Below are positions 1 through 11,692 of a stretch of DNA of 64,000 nt, piece after piece. Below the pieces are notes generated by a model. That model saw only the letters and a program-made list of their open reading frames with translations. It searched no databases and was not told the origin of the DNA. The DNA comes from Delphinapterus leucas (taxonomy: Eukaryota; Chordata; Mammalia; Artiodactyla; Monodontidae). Position 1 is the stretch's first letter; every line of letters begins with the position of its first letter. The stretch lies in assembly GCF_002288925.2 (NCBI RefSeq), contig NW_022098001.1, forward strand, positions 16,832,256 to 16,896,255, given 5' to 3'. Made by a program: the position numbers and the translations under genes.

Positions 1-65
1 AGAGGTCCATATGAGAAGAAGAATGATCTTGCCCTTCCTAAGAGAGTTTGTTGGAGTCTAAGTGT

Positions 66-880
66 AATTTGTGATACTGTGATTTGTAGCAAGAAGTATA
101 TATTTGGTCTTAGTTCACTGTTTCTGGCACATAACTCCTAAAACCTTAGTTATTTCCTATATAAGAGCCATAGAGGCATCTTTTGTTATAATATTTGGTC
201 TTTTGCTATTGGTTTCTGAAATAGCTCAGTGTCAGAAAGATAAAAGGTCGGTCTTGTTATTCATAACAAGCTTCCTTCAAATACAACTGAATTTATGTTA
301 ATGAGATTACTTTTGGAAAGCAAGTAAGGATGGGGGCTGATTGCCAGGGGAACATCATGATTAGAGGGTTCCATTCTATACCCTAACCTCAGACGAGGGG
401 AAAGAGACTAGAGGTTAAATCAATTACCATTAATTCATCGTGCCTTTGTAATGGACCCTCCATAAAACCCAAAAAGGAGGGGATTTGGAAAGCATCTGGA
501 TTGGTGGACACATGGCAATCCTAGAAGAGTGGCACCTTAAGCTCTGCACATACCCTTCCCAATATCGTGCTCTGTGCATTTCTTCTGTCTGGCTGTTCCC
601 GAGTTATATCCTTTTATAATAAGCCTGAGGAGGGGGTCATGGGACCCTCCAATTTATAGCTGGTAGATCAGAAGCACAGGTAATAATCTGGACTTGCTAT
701 TGGCATCTGAAGCAGGGAGGGGCATCTTGTCAGACTGAACCCTTAACCTGTGGGATCTGATTCTTATCTCCAGGTAGACAGTGTCAGATTCGAGTTAAGT
801 CATAGGGCATCCAGTCAGTGTCTGCTGAGAACTAGAGAACTGTTTGGTGGTGCTGGAAAACACATCAGATGAGTGTAAAA
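66..880 (+). mobile_element. Old LTR (ERV-type) fragment, copy 1 of a family also present at 37033-37860
   Basis: The stretch begins with a TG dinucleotide near position 70, in a context ending in a TTTGGTCTT motif, and carries a polyadenylation-like TTATAATAAG near 617. It then has motifs such as CCTTAACCTGTGGGATCTGA (745-764). The same motifs occur in the same order in reverse complement at 37033-37860, which shows both are copies of one interspersed family. The layout (TG start, central poly(A) signal) fits an endogenous-retrovirus LTR, probably of the ERVL class. I could not assign the family name. The right end is uncertain. No coding capacity is seen. Confidence 0.6.
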
Positions 881-953
881 AACAGACAAGTAAGAAAACT
901 AGGACACAGTGCAAATCCTACAATAATGTGTCAGAGGCCAGAAGTGGAAGCAA

Positions 954-965
954 CCCCCCCCCCCC
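954..965. repeat. C12 homopolymer
   Basis: Twelve consecutive cytosines lie just beyond the LTR fragment. Such tracts are length-unstable and a common site of sequencing or assembly error. Confidence 0.9.
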
Positions 966-984
966 GCTTAAGCAACTGGGAAAC

Positions 985-1395
985 CTTCACAGAGAAGGTA
1001 ATATCTGAATGCTCTCTTAATGGATAATTCAGAATTTTACATGCTAAGAAAAGTTGAAAGGCTAGAAAAGAGCATGTACAAAAGTGCAGAGATATAGAGA
1101 CATCTGGTGTTTGAGACAGGGTGAGAAGTCTGGTTGGAGCAAAGATGTTGGGGGGAGGGGATCACCTAGAGGTTATGTTCTATGCTGTGGAGGTTGGATG
1201 ATCCTAGGTAAAACAGAGAGCCATGGGAAGGTTAAAACAGAAAGGTGATATAATCAGATGCAGTGTTTCAGAGCTATAACATGGTGTCAGAAGGAAGGCA
1301 AAGAAAAGATAGAAATGTGGTGGCAGGTGGATGTATGGGTGAGGAACTTGAGAAACCACTCTGACTGGATACAGCTGTAGGAGTCATCATCAAAT
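985..1395 (-). mobile_element. L2-like LINE fragment, antisense
   Basis: The plus strand has the purine-rich wording typical of antisense L2-type repeats: 'gccatgggaaggtt', 'gatataatcagatg' and 'aaccactctgactgg', in the order found in such copies. Divergence is high and there is no open frame. The family call comes from recalled consensus wording, so confidence is modest. Confidence 0.45.
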
Positions 1396-1413
1396 AAAGA
1401 AAGAAAAGAAGTG

Positions 1414-2082
1414 CAGTTGATTCTCATTATTCATGGTTATTATGACCTATAAGGTCACCCCAAACACTAAATTAACAAATACTGAGTTGTTGCTCTTAGG
1501 GGAAATAGATGGTTAGGTTCCTTTGACCTCTTGTCATAACATTTTTGTCAACCAATCAATACATTGTTTTATGTGTATTCCTGTTAAAGACACCTTATTT
1601 AATATATTCATATATTGATGATTTATTAACACTGAATGGAAACAGCACTATAACTCATGCCTGAATGAAGATTATTTAACACATGTATTTTCTCTACAAG
1701 TTACATCACAGCCTTCTCATGCTTAGGAATACTACACAGAACTTCAGCACCATGCTTGAGGCCATTATAAACAGTGGAATAGCCAAAAAAAGAAAAATGC
1801 AAAGAACATGGCACTAAATAGACTGCAAAAAGAATACTTGCATACAGTATGAAAGCTGAATCAAGAAGGCAGAGCATCACCATGAACACTGGCATGGGGT
1901 GACTCAAATTTTTGCCCCTCTGTGCCTGTCTGTGATCAACCTTGAAAGCACCTCTTGTATTCAATAAAGACTTAAAAAAATGGCCCACATCAAAAATATA
2001 TTTAAAATAAATAAATAAGTAAATAAATAAATGTTGGTGAGCAGGTGAATTTGCAAATATGAAATTAGCAAATAATCAACTG
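1414..2082. mobile_element. Non-autonomous DNA transposon with terminal inverted repeats
   Basis: The left end CAGTTGATT (1414-1422) is the exact reverse complement of the right end AATCAACTG (2074-2082). The similarity continues inward less perfectly. A TA follows the right end and a TG precedes the left end, consistent with a decayed TA target duplication of the Tc1/mariner superfamily. An ATAAATAAATAA-type simple repeat sits inside near 2010-2032. A 95-codon open frame on the minus strand (1701-1988) shows no transposase similarity that I recognise and is probably chance. Confidence 0.6.
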
Positions 2083-2119
2083 TACTTTAAATCATTCAAG
2101 AAGATAAGAGAGCTGGAGT

Positions 2120-2413
2120 TGTAAGCAGAGTGACACAGATGTAGAGAACAAACTTATGGATACGAAGGGGAGAAGGTGGGGTGGGATGAATTGGATGATT
2201 GGGATTGACATACATACACTACTATGCACAAAATAGGTAGCTAATGAGAATCTCCTGTATAGCACAGGGAACTCTAGTCAGTGCTCTGTGGTGACCTAAA
2301 TGGTGAGGAAATCTAAAAAGAGGGTATATATATGTATGTATAACTGATTCACTTTACTGTACAGCAGAAACTAACACAACATTGTAAAGCAACTATACTC
2401 CAATAAAATCCAA
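2120..2413 (+). mobile_element. L1 3' end, 5'-truncated, sense
   Basis: This is a clear match to the 3' UTR seen in the other L1 copies of this window: 'gagaacaaacttatgg', 'gggattgacatac', 'tatagcacagggaact', 'cagcagaaactaacacaac' and the terminal 'caactatactccaataaaa'. Only the last 300 bp are present, as is usual for incomplete reverse transcription. It abuts an antisense L2-like segment, with no obvious target duplication. Confidence 0.82.
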
Positions 2414-2415
2414 AA

Positions 2416-2760
2416 AAACAGTCATTCACTTATTCAACAAAAATGTATTGAGCATCACTATGTGCCAGACATTATTTAAGCACTGGGGACAGAATAATAC
2501 ACAAAGTAGGCAAAACTTTTTTCTGGATGGGGCTCCCATTCAATAGATAAACAAATAGATAATCATATAATGTCAAATGTTGAAAGTGCTATGAAGAAAA
2601 ATAGAACAATATAGGGGGAAATATATTGATGGAAGTTGCTCTTTTAGCTAATATGGTGAAGGATGAATGTTGGGCAGAAACTCAAGGAAATGTGGGAACA
2701 AATCACAGGCATATCTCAGGAAGCGGCATCCCAGGCAAAGGCAACTTTAAGTACAAAAGC
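2416..2760 (-). mobile_element. L2 LINE 3' region, antisense
   Basis: It begins with the reverse complement of the L2 3' terminus ('cattcacttattcaac', 'tgtattgagcatcac', 'tatgtgccagacatt', 'cactggggacagaata') and continues into upstream L2 wording ('agtgctatgaagaaaaat'). The CHR-2 SINE at 2772-3126 interrupts it, and related sequence continues to about 3236. Confidence 0.55.
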
Positions 2761-2771
2761 CCCCCCTCCTG

Positions 2772-3126
2772 GGACTCCCTTGGTGGTGCAATGGTTAAGA
2801 ATCCACCTGCCAGTGCAGGGGACACAGGCTCAAGCCCTGGTCTGGGAAGATCCCACATGCCACAGAGAAACTAAGCCCGTGCGCCACAAATACTGAGCCT
2901 GTGCTCTAGAGCCCATGAGCCACAACTACTGAGCCCATGTGCCACAACTACTGAAGCCCACGTTCCTAGAGTTCATACTCTGCAACAAGAGAAATCACTG
3001 CAATGAGAAGCCCGTGCACCACAACAAAGAGCAGCCCCCACTTGCCATAACTAGAGAAAGCCTGCATGCAACAACGAAGACCCAACACAGACATAAATAA
3101 ATTTATTTATTTATTAAAAAAAAAAA
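2772..3126 (+). mobile_element. CHR-2-type tRNA-derived SINE, full length
   Basis: A tRNA-Glu-related head (ACTCCCTTGGTGGTGCA, then GGCTCAAGCCCTGG resembling a B box) is followed by the long CHR-2 body of repeated 'gagccacaactactga' motifs and an A-rich tail. The flanks are direct repeats, 2755-2771 and 3123-3139, identical at 14 of 17 positions and starting AAAAGCCC. These are the expected target-site duplications of L1-driven insertion. CHR-type SINEs are characteristic of whales, hippos and ruminants. Confidence 0.87.
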
Positions 3127-3236
3127 GCCCTCTGTCCTGCAGGAACTTGCTCAATGTGTTCCAGAAACAACCAGGTCACCAGAGTGGAAAAGCTGAGCAA
3201 AATGGTAGGAGACACTGTCAAGGGACTTGACTACAG

Positions 3237-3629
3237 TGTCTTAGTCAGCTTGGGCTGCTATAACAACATACCATAGGTGGGAGGCTTAAACAAAGACATT
3301 TATTTCTCATGTTCTGGAGGCTGGGAAGCCCAAAATCAGGGTGCAGGAAGATTCAGTTCCTGGTGAGGGCCCACTACCTAGCTGGCTTACAGACAGCCAC
3401 TGTCTATGTCCTCACATGGTCTTTTCTTGGTGCATGTGCTTGGACAAATCTCTCTCTCTCTCTCTCTCTAATAAGGGCACTAATCTCATTATGAGGGTCC
3501 CACCCCCATGACCTAATCTAAACCTAATTACCTCCCAAAGGCCCCACTTCTGAATACCATCACATTAAGGTTGGGCCTTCAACATATGGATTTTGGGGGT
3601 GGGGGGACACAAATATTCACTCCTTAACA
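3237..3629 (-). mobile_element. MLT1/MST-type LTR (ERVL-MaLR), antisense, near complete
   Basis: Read on the minus strand it runs from TGTTAAGGAGTGAATATTTG, through 'ggtgggacc' and 'ctcacatg'-type wording, to GCTGACTAAGACA. That matches MaLR solitary LTRs of the MST/MLT1A group in order, length (about 390 bp) and TG...CA ends. A (TC)n run at about 3452-3468 is internal. It has no gag or pol sequence and lies within the surrounding L2-like DNA. Confidence 0.85.
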
Positions 3630-4350
3630 TGTAGCAATCCAAAGTAGGGCAGGATAAGTGTTATAGGAGCCTAGAGAAGAGAGGAATCACTGATAGCTGG
3701 CATAGTTAGGAAGGTTTCAGATGACAAATCAGACTTGAGTCAAGCTTTACAAGAAAAAGATAAGCTATGTGCACAGGAGTGTGTGGGGGTGGGGTGGGGA
3801 AGAATATCTTGAAGAACACAAGCAAAGGCAAAAAGGCACATAAAGCCAGTCTGGCTGGCATGGAATATCAGTGTAAGGGTGACTGGGGAGAAAACTTCAG
3901 AGTTTAGGTAATCAGAATATGGGAGATCTTGGAAGACTATCTAATGAGCAGCCACAGAGGTTTCTGAATAGCCTCATGTTAAATAACCAGGTGTTTTGGA
4001 AAGTTGAAGATTGCAGTGGCATGTATCTAGGATGAATGGAAGAGAAAATATTCAGAGGCAGGGAAACAAGAGATTATTACAGCAGCCCAGTTGATGAACT
4101 GATAAGGTCTATGACTAAGATCCTTGCTACTGGAGGAAAAAGATAGCAGCAAACATTATGAAAGGACAATGGCCAAGGTTTAGAGACTTAGCAATGGAGA
4201 AGGATGACCGAAAGGATGATGGCACCATTGATGGAAAGCCAGGAGAAACGCAGGGGAAGACTTGGTTTAAGGAGTGGGTGAGGAGAGAGGTTATTGTCAT
4301 ATGAGACGGAGCTGTCCTACATCATTTGAAGATGGAAATTCAGGAGGCAG
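3630..4350 (-). mobile_element. L2-like LINE fragment, antisense, beyond the MLT1 LTR
   Basis: The plus strand shows typical antisense L2-type phrases: 'caagcaaaggcaaaaaggc', 'cagtctggctggcatgg' and 'ttattacagcagcccag'. It is probably a second copy, or a duplicated section, of the repeat seen at 2416-3236. There is no open frame. The family assignment is by recalled wording. Confidence 0.5.
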
Positions 4351-5505
4351 TTAGGGATCTTAAGATAGGATAAAAGTCCTGTCTGATTCATTTTGAACAA
4401 CCCTCACCCTAAGCACAGTAACTGAAATGCTACAATAAATGATTGTGACATGAGCAAAAAGTAATTACACCATGAGCCGGAGCTTGTTTGATGGAGGAAA
4501 GCAGTAGGTAAAGTACTAAACTTTGGAATGTGACAGTATTTGGTAGAAAGAGAAAGAAAAAGAAAACAGAAGAGCAATCACAAAGTAGTATAGGATTTCA
4601 CAAAATTATGCTAAGTTCCTTTTAGAAAAAAACCCAGTGGATAGAAATTCCCAATGGAAATTCAAAGCTTGGAAGTATAGAGGCTATAACTGGGCCCACA
4701 GGGAAAACATACCATTCATTGCCTTGTTGTTTAGGTCCCACAAGAATAATGTAAGTAGAGGTCACTTTGGTAAAAGACGAGTCCCTGCAGTTCTCAGGAA
4801 CAGGTGAAACGGGTGAATTTTTCTTAAGGAGACCATCCCTAAATAGCATCAGAAGAACTGCAAACTTTCTGCCCCGCCTCCCTCCACAGATGCAGGAAGA
4901 ATTTTACAGCTCTTGCACAGCTTTATTTAGGACTGGAGGAAAGCCAACTGTCTATTGTTCAAGTTCACATTTTAGCTGATGATGGAAATTCACACATTCT
5001 CTACAAGGCCATCCTGAGGAGCAGTCTTCAGTGTGGGACTTTGGCAAAAATACTATATTCTAGGACAAACATGCTTTCCAGAGAGGCAAAGATTTTTCAA
5101 AATAAACAAACAAATCATCCAGCCAGAAAATGGATCTTTGTTTTAAGTGTTTACCACAGGGAAGATACCTGCTGAACAGTCTGAGGGTAGTGGTAAGCAC
5201 CATGTCCTCCATTAATTATTTTGCTAGATTGAAAGAGGAAACCCACCACACTGTCCTAGCATTTTTCTGTGTTTGTTGGGGAAGGTCCACCTTACTCTCC
5301 ATAAACTATGATTTCTTTAAAAATCAGAACTTTGAAAAGAAAAATCTCCAGTATCAAAGAGTATAAAAAATCTTGAGAGTCCAACATGAATTGAGGAAGG
5401 AAAAGTAGTAGCTCTGTGACCTTTGACATGTACTTGACCTTACTTAGCTTTGTAAAGTAAAGCTATTATTTCCAGGATTGGCAAAGATAAAACAAAATGT
5501 TGTAC
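4351..5505. other. Unassigned AT-rich sequence
   Basis: No recognised repeat, exon or RNA gene. Short open frames at 4622-4849, 4767-4979 and 5130-5366 overlap on opposite strands or lack any recognisable motif, so they are taken as chance. Confidence 0.6.
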
Positions 5506-5509
5506 ATTG

Positions 5510-5775
5510 TCACCTCCAAAAGAAAACCATCCCTACTCATCCCATCTACATAGACAGCTAGCCACTCTGTATAAATCACTCTGTTTCAAGTCTTTGTGAG
5601 CATTTATTACTACCTAATATGTGTTTACTGACTTACCTGTTTACTATCTGCTTTGCCTGAGCATATTACAATCTCCAAGAGACTTCACCTTGTTCACCTC
5701 TCCATTTCTAATACCACAACAGTGCCTGGCACATAGTAAGTGCTCAGTAAAAACCCATTGAATAAATGGAATTTA
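5510..5775 (+). mobile_element. L2 LINE 3' end, sense
   Basis: It ends with the hallmark L2/MIR terminus 'cagtgcctggcacatagtaa', 'gtgctcagtaaaaaccc' and 'attgaataaatgg'. Upstream is typical L2 wording such as 'acaatctccaagagac'. Strongly diverged, no coding potential. Confidence 0.62.
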
Positions 5776-8404
5776 TTGCTTGTAAAGACTCGTTCTCTTC
5801 TTTCTCCTCCATCCCAAATTCACATGGCAATTCTGTGTATATAGTTTATATACATAGAAATGGATCTAGCCTTTCAAATGGGGATCCTTACATAACTGGG
5901 AGACACAGAATGAGCATACATGAATTATTGTTCTTATAGCCAACATTGAATTTATCCTATTACATTTACAATGAGTATGGTTTGAGTTGCTAAGGCAACT
6001 CCCCCATTTATATTAAAAGAGATAATACATACACCCAGCATGATGTAGGTGCTTAATACATGTTAGTTTCCTTTCCATTGTATGTACTTCTACTGCTCAT
6101 CATATATTTTAGATTAGAAATCAAGAGCTTATCAGAAAAACACTCAGAGGAATCCCACAAACTCAGATTCCCACAAAAACTAAATAAGAAAAAGGAGCCA
6201 AAACATCCCAGTTGACTTTAGGGTTGCTGCCTGATTTCATTAAGCATGACCTGATTTCTTTTTAGTTCCTAGAAAAGTCTATTGTTATAATACTTCTAAT
6301 GTTCTTTTAGTTCCTTCTAAGAAAAGCTCCATAGAATTCTGCCATAGATTTTTTTTTTGCCATAGATTTTTTAAGTAAATTTTTGAGATGACAGATCAAA
6401 GGATATTGAATTCAAAATACTCTAATTTTTTCCAAACTCTGCTTTGTATGTAGTGAAGAAAAGAAGAGAAAGAAAAACCTTAATAGACTCCCAATTCAAT
6501 ATATAAAATTTCCCAGCACTTCATTCTATGAGGATATTTTTACTAAAACTCATTAGCTTTTTAAGTATTATACTTGTTCTAATTTCATGTAACACACTGA
6601 ACTATGAGTCAGTTCAAATAAGATTTAAAATAGAACTCCACTTTCTTTGCACGTACCTACTCTTAATTGCATAGAACAAGTTTATACCACATTTGTCCAA
6701 TTAAGACAAAAGGTAGACAGGATAATTAAATCAAAAAAATCAAATGTTACATCTGTAATTTCACTTTATATGGTGTTTGGGGTTTTGTTTTGTCTTGTTT
6801 TGTTTTGTTTTGTTTTGTTTTTAAATCAGGCTTGGAGGGATAGTGAATTTAAAGAAATAACCTCAGTTTGAGAATGTTACACAGATTCCTCCAAAGAAGA
6901 GACTGGCTTTGTCTCAGAGAATGAGCCCTGAGTAGTGAGATAAAAGGAAATCTGCTTCTCTTTTTGGCTTATTTTAGGAGTAGCTAGAATTGTTTTCTCA
7001 TCTGCCAAAGAAGTTATTTAGACAATCACAAAGTTCCCTAATCTCTCTAAATGCCATGAGTCTGTGTATAAAGACTTCTTAATTAGCCTCAATTGGAATT
7101 ACAATATTGATCTGCAATCATTCTTCTAAGGGATTGTTACTTTGAGTCATTTCAGTATTGAGAAACACAGTTTGACACATTCAGGGCATTAAAAGGCACT
7201 ACCAAAGGGTCAAGACCATTTCCTTTAAACAAAGTTAACTCTGTTTTTCTATTAAGGAATAATTAGAGACTGAGAGAGCTGAGAATTCACTTAATTAACC
7301 ACTACCAATAAATTTACATGCTGGTTTGGGGCTTTACATTTCTACTTACTAAAATTATTTTCCCATTTTAATAAAACTCCATAATATTTTTAATGATTAT
7401 TTAAAGTCTTTATAGACTCTATTTTTTCCAACTCTTAGTATTTAGAATGATTCTTCTTTTTAAATCTTATAAATGATACTGCAAAGAAAATCTTTCCCAC
7501 AAATCTTTATTTTGCACTTCCATGTGTTTCCATATGAAGACCTGTTGAAGGGGCAATTTCAAAGTCTTACATAAAAATCAATTTTCACTGCTTCTCTGTG
7601 GAATAAAAAGCATTAATAACATACTAAAAATGGAAAAAATGATGGCATGAATTACAAATAGATTCTCTAGTACAAAACTTTTTCAGAGGTGGACCCAATC
7701 ACACGTAAGACATGGTTGTGACTCATTCTTGTGCTTCACTCATATGCCCAGAGGACATATCCCAATCCCCTTGTCATATCCATTCTCCTCTGGAATTCTG
7801 GAGATGAACTTGAAAATAAGCCCTGGTTCAAAAAATAACGTTTTTGAATGAATTGTGTTCTGAACAGAGTTGTTGACAAAAAAATATATTGGGATTCTAC
7901 AACTATGCCAAACTATTTTTGATATATATAAATATAAATCCACTGAATATTTGAATTAGGCTGGGAGCAAATAATACAGTGGCTCCAGTGTACTTTTTAT
8001 TAGTGAAATATATATGTCCCTCCTTCATAGTTAATATTCAGAAAGAATCTGATGATGTTTATGCACAAAACAATTGCACAAAGTAATAATTATATTTTGA
8101 GAAGGAACTTTTACACAATTACACAATTGTTAACAAACATATACTGGCAATCTATTTGAACAATGGTATCATAAGGAAGATACCCAAAAGGTCCAATATT
8201 TTTCATTCAATAGATAAACTTTTCAGGGTTTTGCTTGGCCATTATCTCTGAAGACCGTTGTGTGACCATCAACAGCATCAGTAATCATTTCAAAAAATGA
8301 AGTGTCAGAACTCATATTTTGTTATCCTTCATCCTAAATCTTATACATTTCTATTGAAATTGCAATTAACCTTTTTAGGCCAAAAGTTTTTCTGATAATA
8401 AGAG
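5776..8404. other. Unassigned AT-rich sequence with a TTTTG microsatellite
   Basis: No repeat family is recognised apart from the short tandem at 6788-6822 and a local echo of 'gccatagatttttt' at about 6341-6373. Open frames at 6647-6871 and 7740-7943 have no recognisable domain and no context supporting a gene. Confidence 0.6.
6788..6822. repeat. (TTTTG)n microsatellite
   Basis: About six pentamer units of TTTTG/TTTGT, slightly interrupted at the left. It encodes the low-complexity hydrophobic stretch of a chance 74-codon frame. Confidence 0.85.
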
Positions 8405-8912
8405 TAGTAAACCCACATTTAAAAGTTTATAAATTATAGAAATGCATAAAGAAGAAAATAATGGGTCACCCATAATAACACAGCACATGATACCCTTATA
8501 AACATTGTTCCATAATTATTTCTTGTCTTTTTTCTATAGGTTTCTTCTTTTACTATTCATATGTCAGAGTGTCTTCTAATTTCTTTCCTATCTATTCTTC
8601 TTTTAATACTTGTTCTCATTCTGTATATATAATTTTGTTAAGCTGCATTTTGTTTAACATTACTGATTATTAAAAGCATTTTTATGTCAGTAAAACACTC
8701 TTCATTTTTAATTACTACATAAGTGCAACTGTACCATAATTTACTTCCTCTAATTCAGGATATTTAAGAAGATTTTATTTTTCACTGCATGTTGCAATAA
8801 ACATTCTTGCTTTCAAGTTTTTCTTTTACATTTCTTATTATTTCCTAGTTATAGATTCCTATAAGTGGTATTAATGGTCACAATGTATAAATGTTTTAAG
8901 GCTTCTCAAACA
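8405..8912 (-). mobile_element. Ancient L1 (L1M-type) 3' region, antisense
   Basis: The plus strand carries the reverse complement of the end of mammalian L1M ORF2 and its 3' UTR: 'aagaagaaaataatgggtca', 'tttttatgtcagtaaa', 'tgcaacta'-type and 'gcaataaacattcttg' phrases in antisense order. Divergence is high. A similar but larger antisense L1 lies at 34240-35900. Confidence 0.6.
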
Positions 8913-9688
8913 ACTGTGGTATCTATTGATTTTCCTGATTAAATTTTAATAAAAATATTGATTATAAAAAGTATATTAAAATTAAAAACATTAAAAATCA
9001 TTAGATGTCATTTATTAGTTTATACATTAAGGAATCCCTAGATATCCAATTTATAGAAAATTTCAGATATTCATTGAGTTCTAAATCCAACGAAATGCCT
9101 CATGAGTGACAGGTTTCATTTTCTCAAGAGATTCACATACCCATGTATGGCCCAGGTTGACATAATATGTCCAGTATGTAAGTCAGTTGCTTAGAGACAC
9201 TTGATATACTAGAAAATATAAAGAACATTGACATTTTTCATCATTAAACTATTGTACTTTCATGAAATCACACTTACCATTTTGAAAAAGATATTTGACA
9301 CATTCAATAATGAGTCAATTGTTTCAAGGTTTTTTTTGTTTGTTTGTTTTAACTTCCAGTTTCCCTGTGTTTCTCCTCAAGCATCAGTGATCTGAACATG
9401 AAGAAGGGCAGAGCAAGAGTGCACATCTATGGCAAAGTGGGCAGCTAAGTCAAGCAGTGGTGTTTGAGAATCTGAATCATCTAGATATTGATTCAAGTCT
9501 TAACACTATTTTACTCAAGTAGATGTGTCATTATCTACTTAAGAAAATTAAATGATGCTTATTCCTAAAATTTTATTCTCCAAAGAAATACCTTTTTGAC
9601 TTAAATATGTCATATTTTAGTTTTGCTCATCTCGTGAAAAATTTAACACATAATTATAAAATTTCACACTTTTTTTCTTCAATAATCC
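8913..9688. other. Unassigned AT-rich sequence
   Basis: Nothing recognised apart from a short (TTTG)n run at about 9334-9349. Confidence 0.6.
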
Positions 9689-9689
9689 T

Positions 9690-9955
9690 CAGCCTGCACA
9701 TTGCTTAAGGGAATGGGAGTCAAGTTGAACCACCTGGGTTCAAATCTCAACTCCACCATTTACCAGCTGGATGGCACAGGGAAGATCACTTACTTGTTGT
9801 ATATCTCAGTTTTGTCGCCTTTAAAATGGAGGTAATAATGGTGGCTATGTCTTAGGACTACTGTGAGAATTAAATGAGTTAATACTTATAAGGCTTAGGC
9901 CACTTTGTTTATCTGTCACATAGCATTCAGTGTTAGCAATTTTCATCAGTGCCAT
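9690..9955 (+). mobile_element. MIR SINE, sense
   Basis: It shows the MIR order of motifs: 'cctgggttcaaatctc' (tRNA B-box derived), 'ccaccatttaccagctg', 'ctcagttttgtc', 'aaaatggaggtaataatg' and 'gtgagaattaaatgagttaa'. Near full length and diverged. Confidence 0.8.
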
Positions 9956-10039
9956 AGGCATTATCAAGTGCAGGATCCCAGATACACAACACTTGTGACA
10001 TACACAGAACCTAAAAGTACAAAGATTAAGATATATAAT

Positions 10040-10340
10040 AATATGGTTTGACATGTACTATGTGTCAAGTGAATGTTACAGGTAAAATAAATTACAAGAC
10101 TGCCATGGAGGAAGTAATTAATAAAGGGCAGTGTTTTATGAGTGATCTCAGAGAAAAGGTGGGACTTACCCTTGAAGAAGAGAGAAGACTTGGCAGAAAT
10201 TTGGAAGGACATTTTGGACAAAGGATATCTTGAGAAGTTATTGATATATTCTTGGAACAATGAATAGGCAAGTTGAGCTATTACCAAAATGGTTCGTCTA
10301 GAAAGAAACTAGAAAGTGGAGGGCCTAAAATAGTAAACCA
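10040..10340 (-). mobile_element. L2-like LINE fragment, antisense
   Basis: Phrases such as 'ttatgagtgatctcagag', 'cccttgaagaagagag' and 'ggaaggacattttgg' follow the pattern of antisense L2-type copies. A 61-codon frame (10048-10233) lies inside and is probably a by-product of the repeat. Confidence 0.45.
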
Positions 10341-11545
10341 CTTGGGAATTTACCTGTAAACACTTGGGAACCACAGAAGATTCTGAGAAGGACAAATGAG
10401 AGTAAAAGGTAAAGGAGAATAGTTCATCACTGATTTTCAAGATGACTTATATTGGGAAATATTAGAGACAAAAATAAAATTTTTAAAGTCTGATCATGAA
10501 ACTACTGAAATATTCCCAAAAAAAAACAATTCTGGGATATTCATACTGATAGAGATCTGCCATTCATATTTTTCCTCCTTGGTAGTTCTTGTCTCTTTGT
10601 GAACTTTAACATAGAAGTAATCTTGTCTTGTTCAGCTTAGTCAACTGAGTTTGATTTTAAATTTTATTTTCTCTGTTGAGAGTAAAGCTCGAAAATTTGC
10701 TAAACTTCTCTTTTAATATAGCCCTTATAAAACCAAAAGAGAATAAGAATTTAAGGGATTTGATATAGGTAATTTAAGAATTCGGATATCTATCAATATC
10801 TTATTTGTAGTTCAGTGACTATCAGCACAAATATAGTTGTATATTTAGTATACAACTATTTTCTAGACTCTTTTGTAATAGAGTCTAGAGTTTTAGGAAT
10901 GCTTCTGAGGCTTGTAAAAATTAAGGTGTTTTTTGTTTTTGGGGTTTTTTTAGATAAACAGAGAGTTGACTATTTGGTTAGCAGATGACTCACAATGCTA
11001 AGATCTTGGAGGTTGATTATGAGTTTTCAGATGCCCTTGGTAAATTTGAAAAATGGCTCATGATATTAAAATACAACCGGTTGAGAGCTACCTCTAGGAA
11101 AGATTATGGAACATTCATCTTTGCAAATCTTAAAGAGACAATTAGTAATCAACTGTCTTTTTCTAATATAGAGGTTCTGGTAGTTGGATGTGACCTTTTA
11201 TGACAACTCAAAATAAACACTGGCCAATGTTCCTAAATAGAAAAAAGAAATCAAAATAATTATGGCCATAAGAATATTAATTATAATATATACAATATTC
11301 TGTGCTTGTTTTTATAGAGTTTTTTAAACAGAATTTTCTTTTTTGTTAGTAACATGATTTTTTTTTCCCCTGAAAAGTCTATTACCTTAAAAGTGTATAG
11401 AAATCAGCATAAAGGTCATAGAGAGATGTGTCTATTTTTAAAGTCCAAAAGAAGCCTTGTAGGTATAATTCATTCTGTAAATCAGTGGAAAGGTTATTTA
11501 TAAATCCTTCTGTTATTGTGATTGTGTGATATTATGAAACTTTGC
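10341..11545. other. Unassigned AT-rich sequence containing two adjacent hairpins
   Basis: No family recognised. The notable structure is the hairpin pair at 10833-10889, listed separately. The 72-codon open frame at 10985-11203 has no recognisable domain. Confidence 0.6.
10833..10889. repeat. Two adjacent perfect inverted repeats (hairpins)
   Basis: The first hairpin has 11-nt arms, 10833-10843 (ATAGTTGTATA) and 10849-10859, with a 5-nt loop. Two bases later the second has 10-nt arms, 10862-10871 (TCTAGACTCT) and 10880-10889, with an 8-nt loop. Both arm pairs are perfectly complementary. They could be the core of a decayed palindromic mobile element or chance in AT-rich DNA. Confidence 0.75.
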
Positions 11546-11547
11546 AG

Positions 11548-11692
11548 TTGAATTACTATGTGACCCTGGAAATTCTCTCCAAGCCACTGAACCTCAGTTT
11601 CCTAATCTATAAGTGAAGGTAAAAACAGCAGGAAAGTGATGAGGGCACATTCCATTAAACGCTTATAAGGCTTTTCGAAAAATATAAAATGT
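11548..11692 (+). mobile_element. MIR SINE fragment, sense
   Basis: The motifs 'actatgtgaccctgg', 'gaacctcagtttcctaatct' and 'aacgcttataaggc' match the central and 3' MIR sections in order. Confidence 0.72.

Noticed and set aside
1701..1988. 95-codon minus-strand frame as transposase remnant
   Set aside because: It lies inside a short inverted-repeat element too small to encode transposase, and the translation lacks a DDE or helix-turn-helix pattern.
10048..10233. 61-codon charged, Glu-rich frame as a small protein
   Set aside because: The DNA matches the wording of antisense L2-type repeats, so the frame is a by-product.
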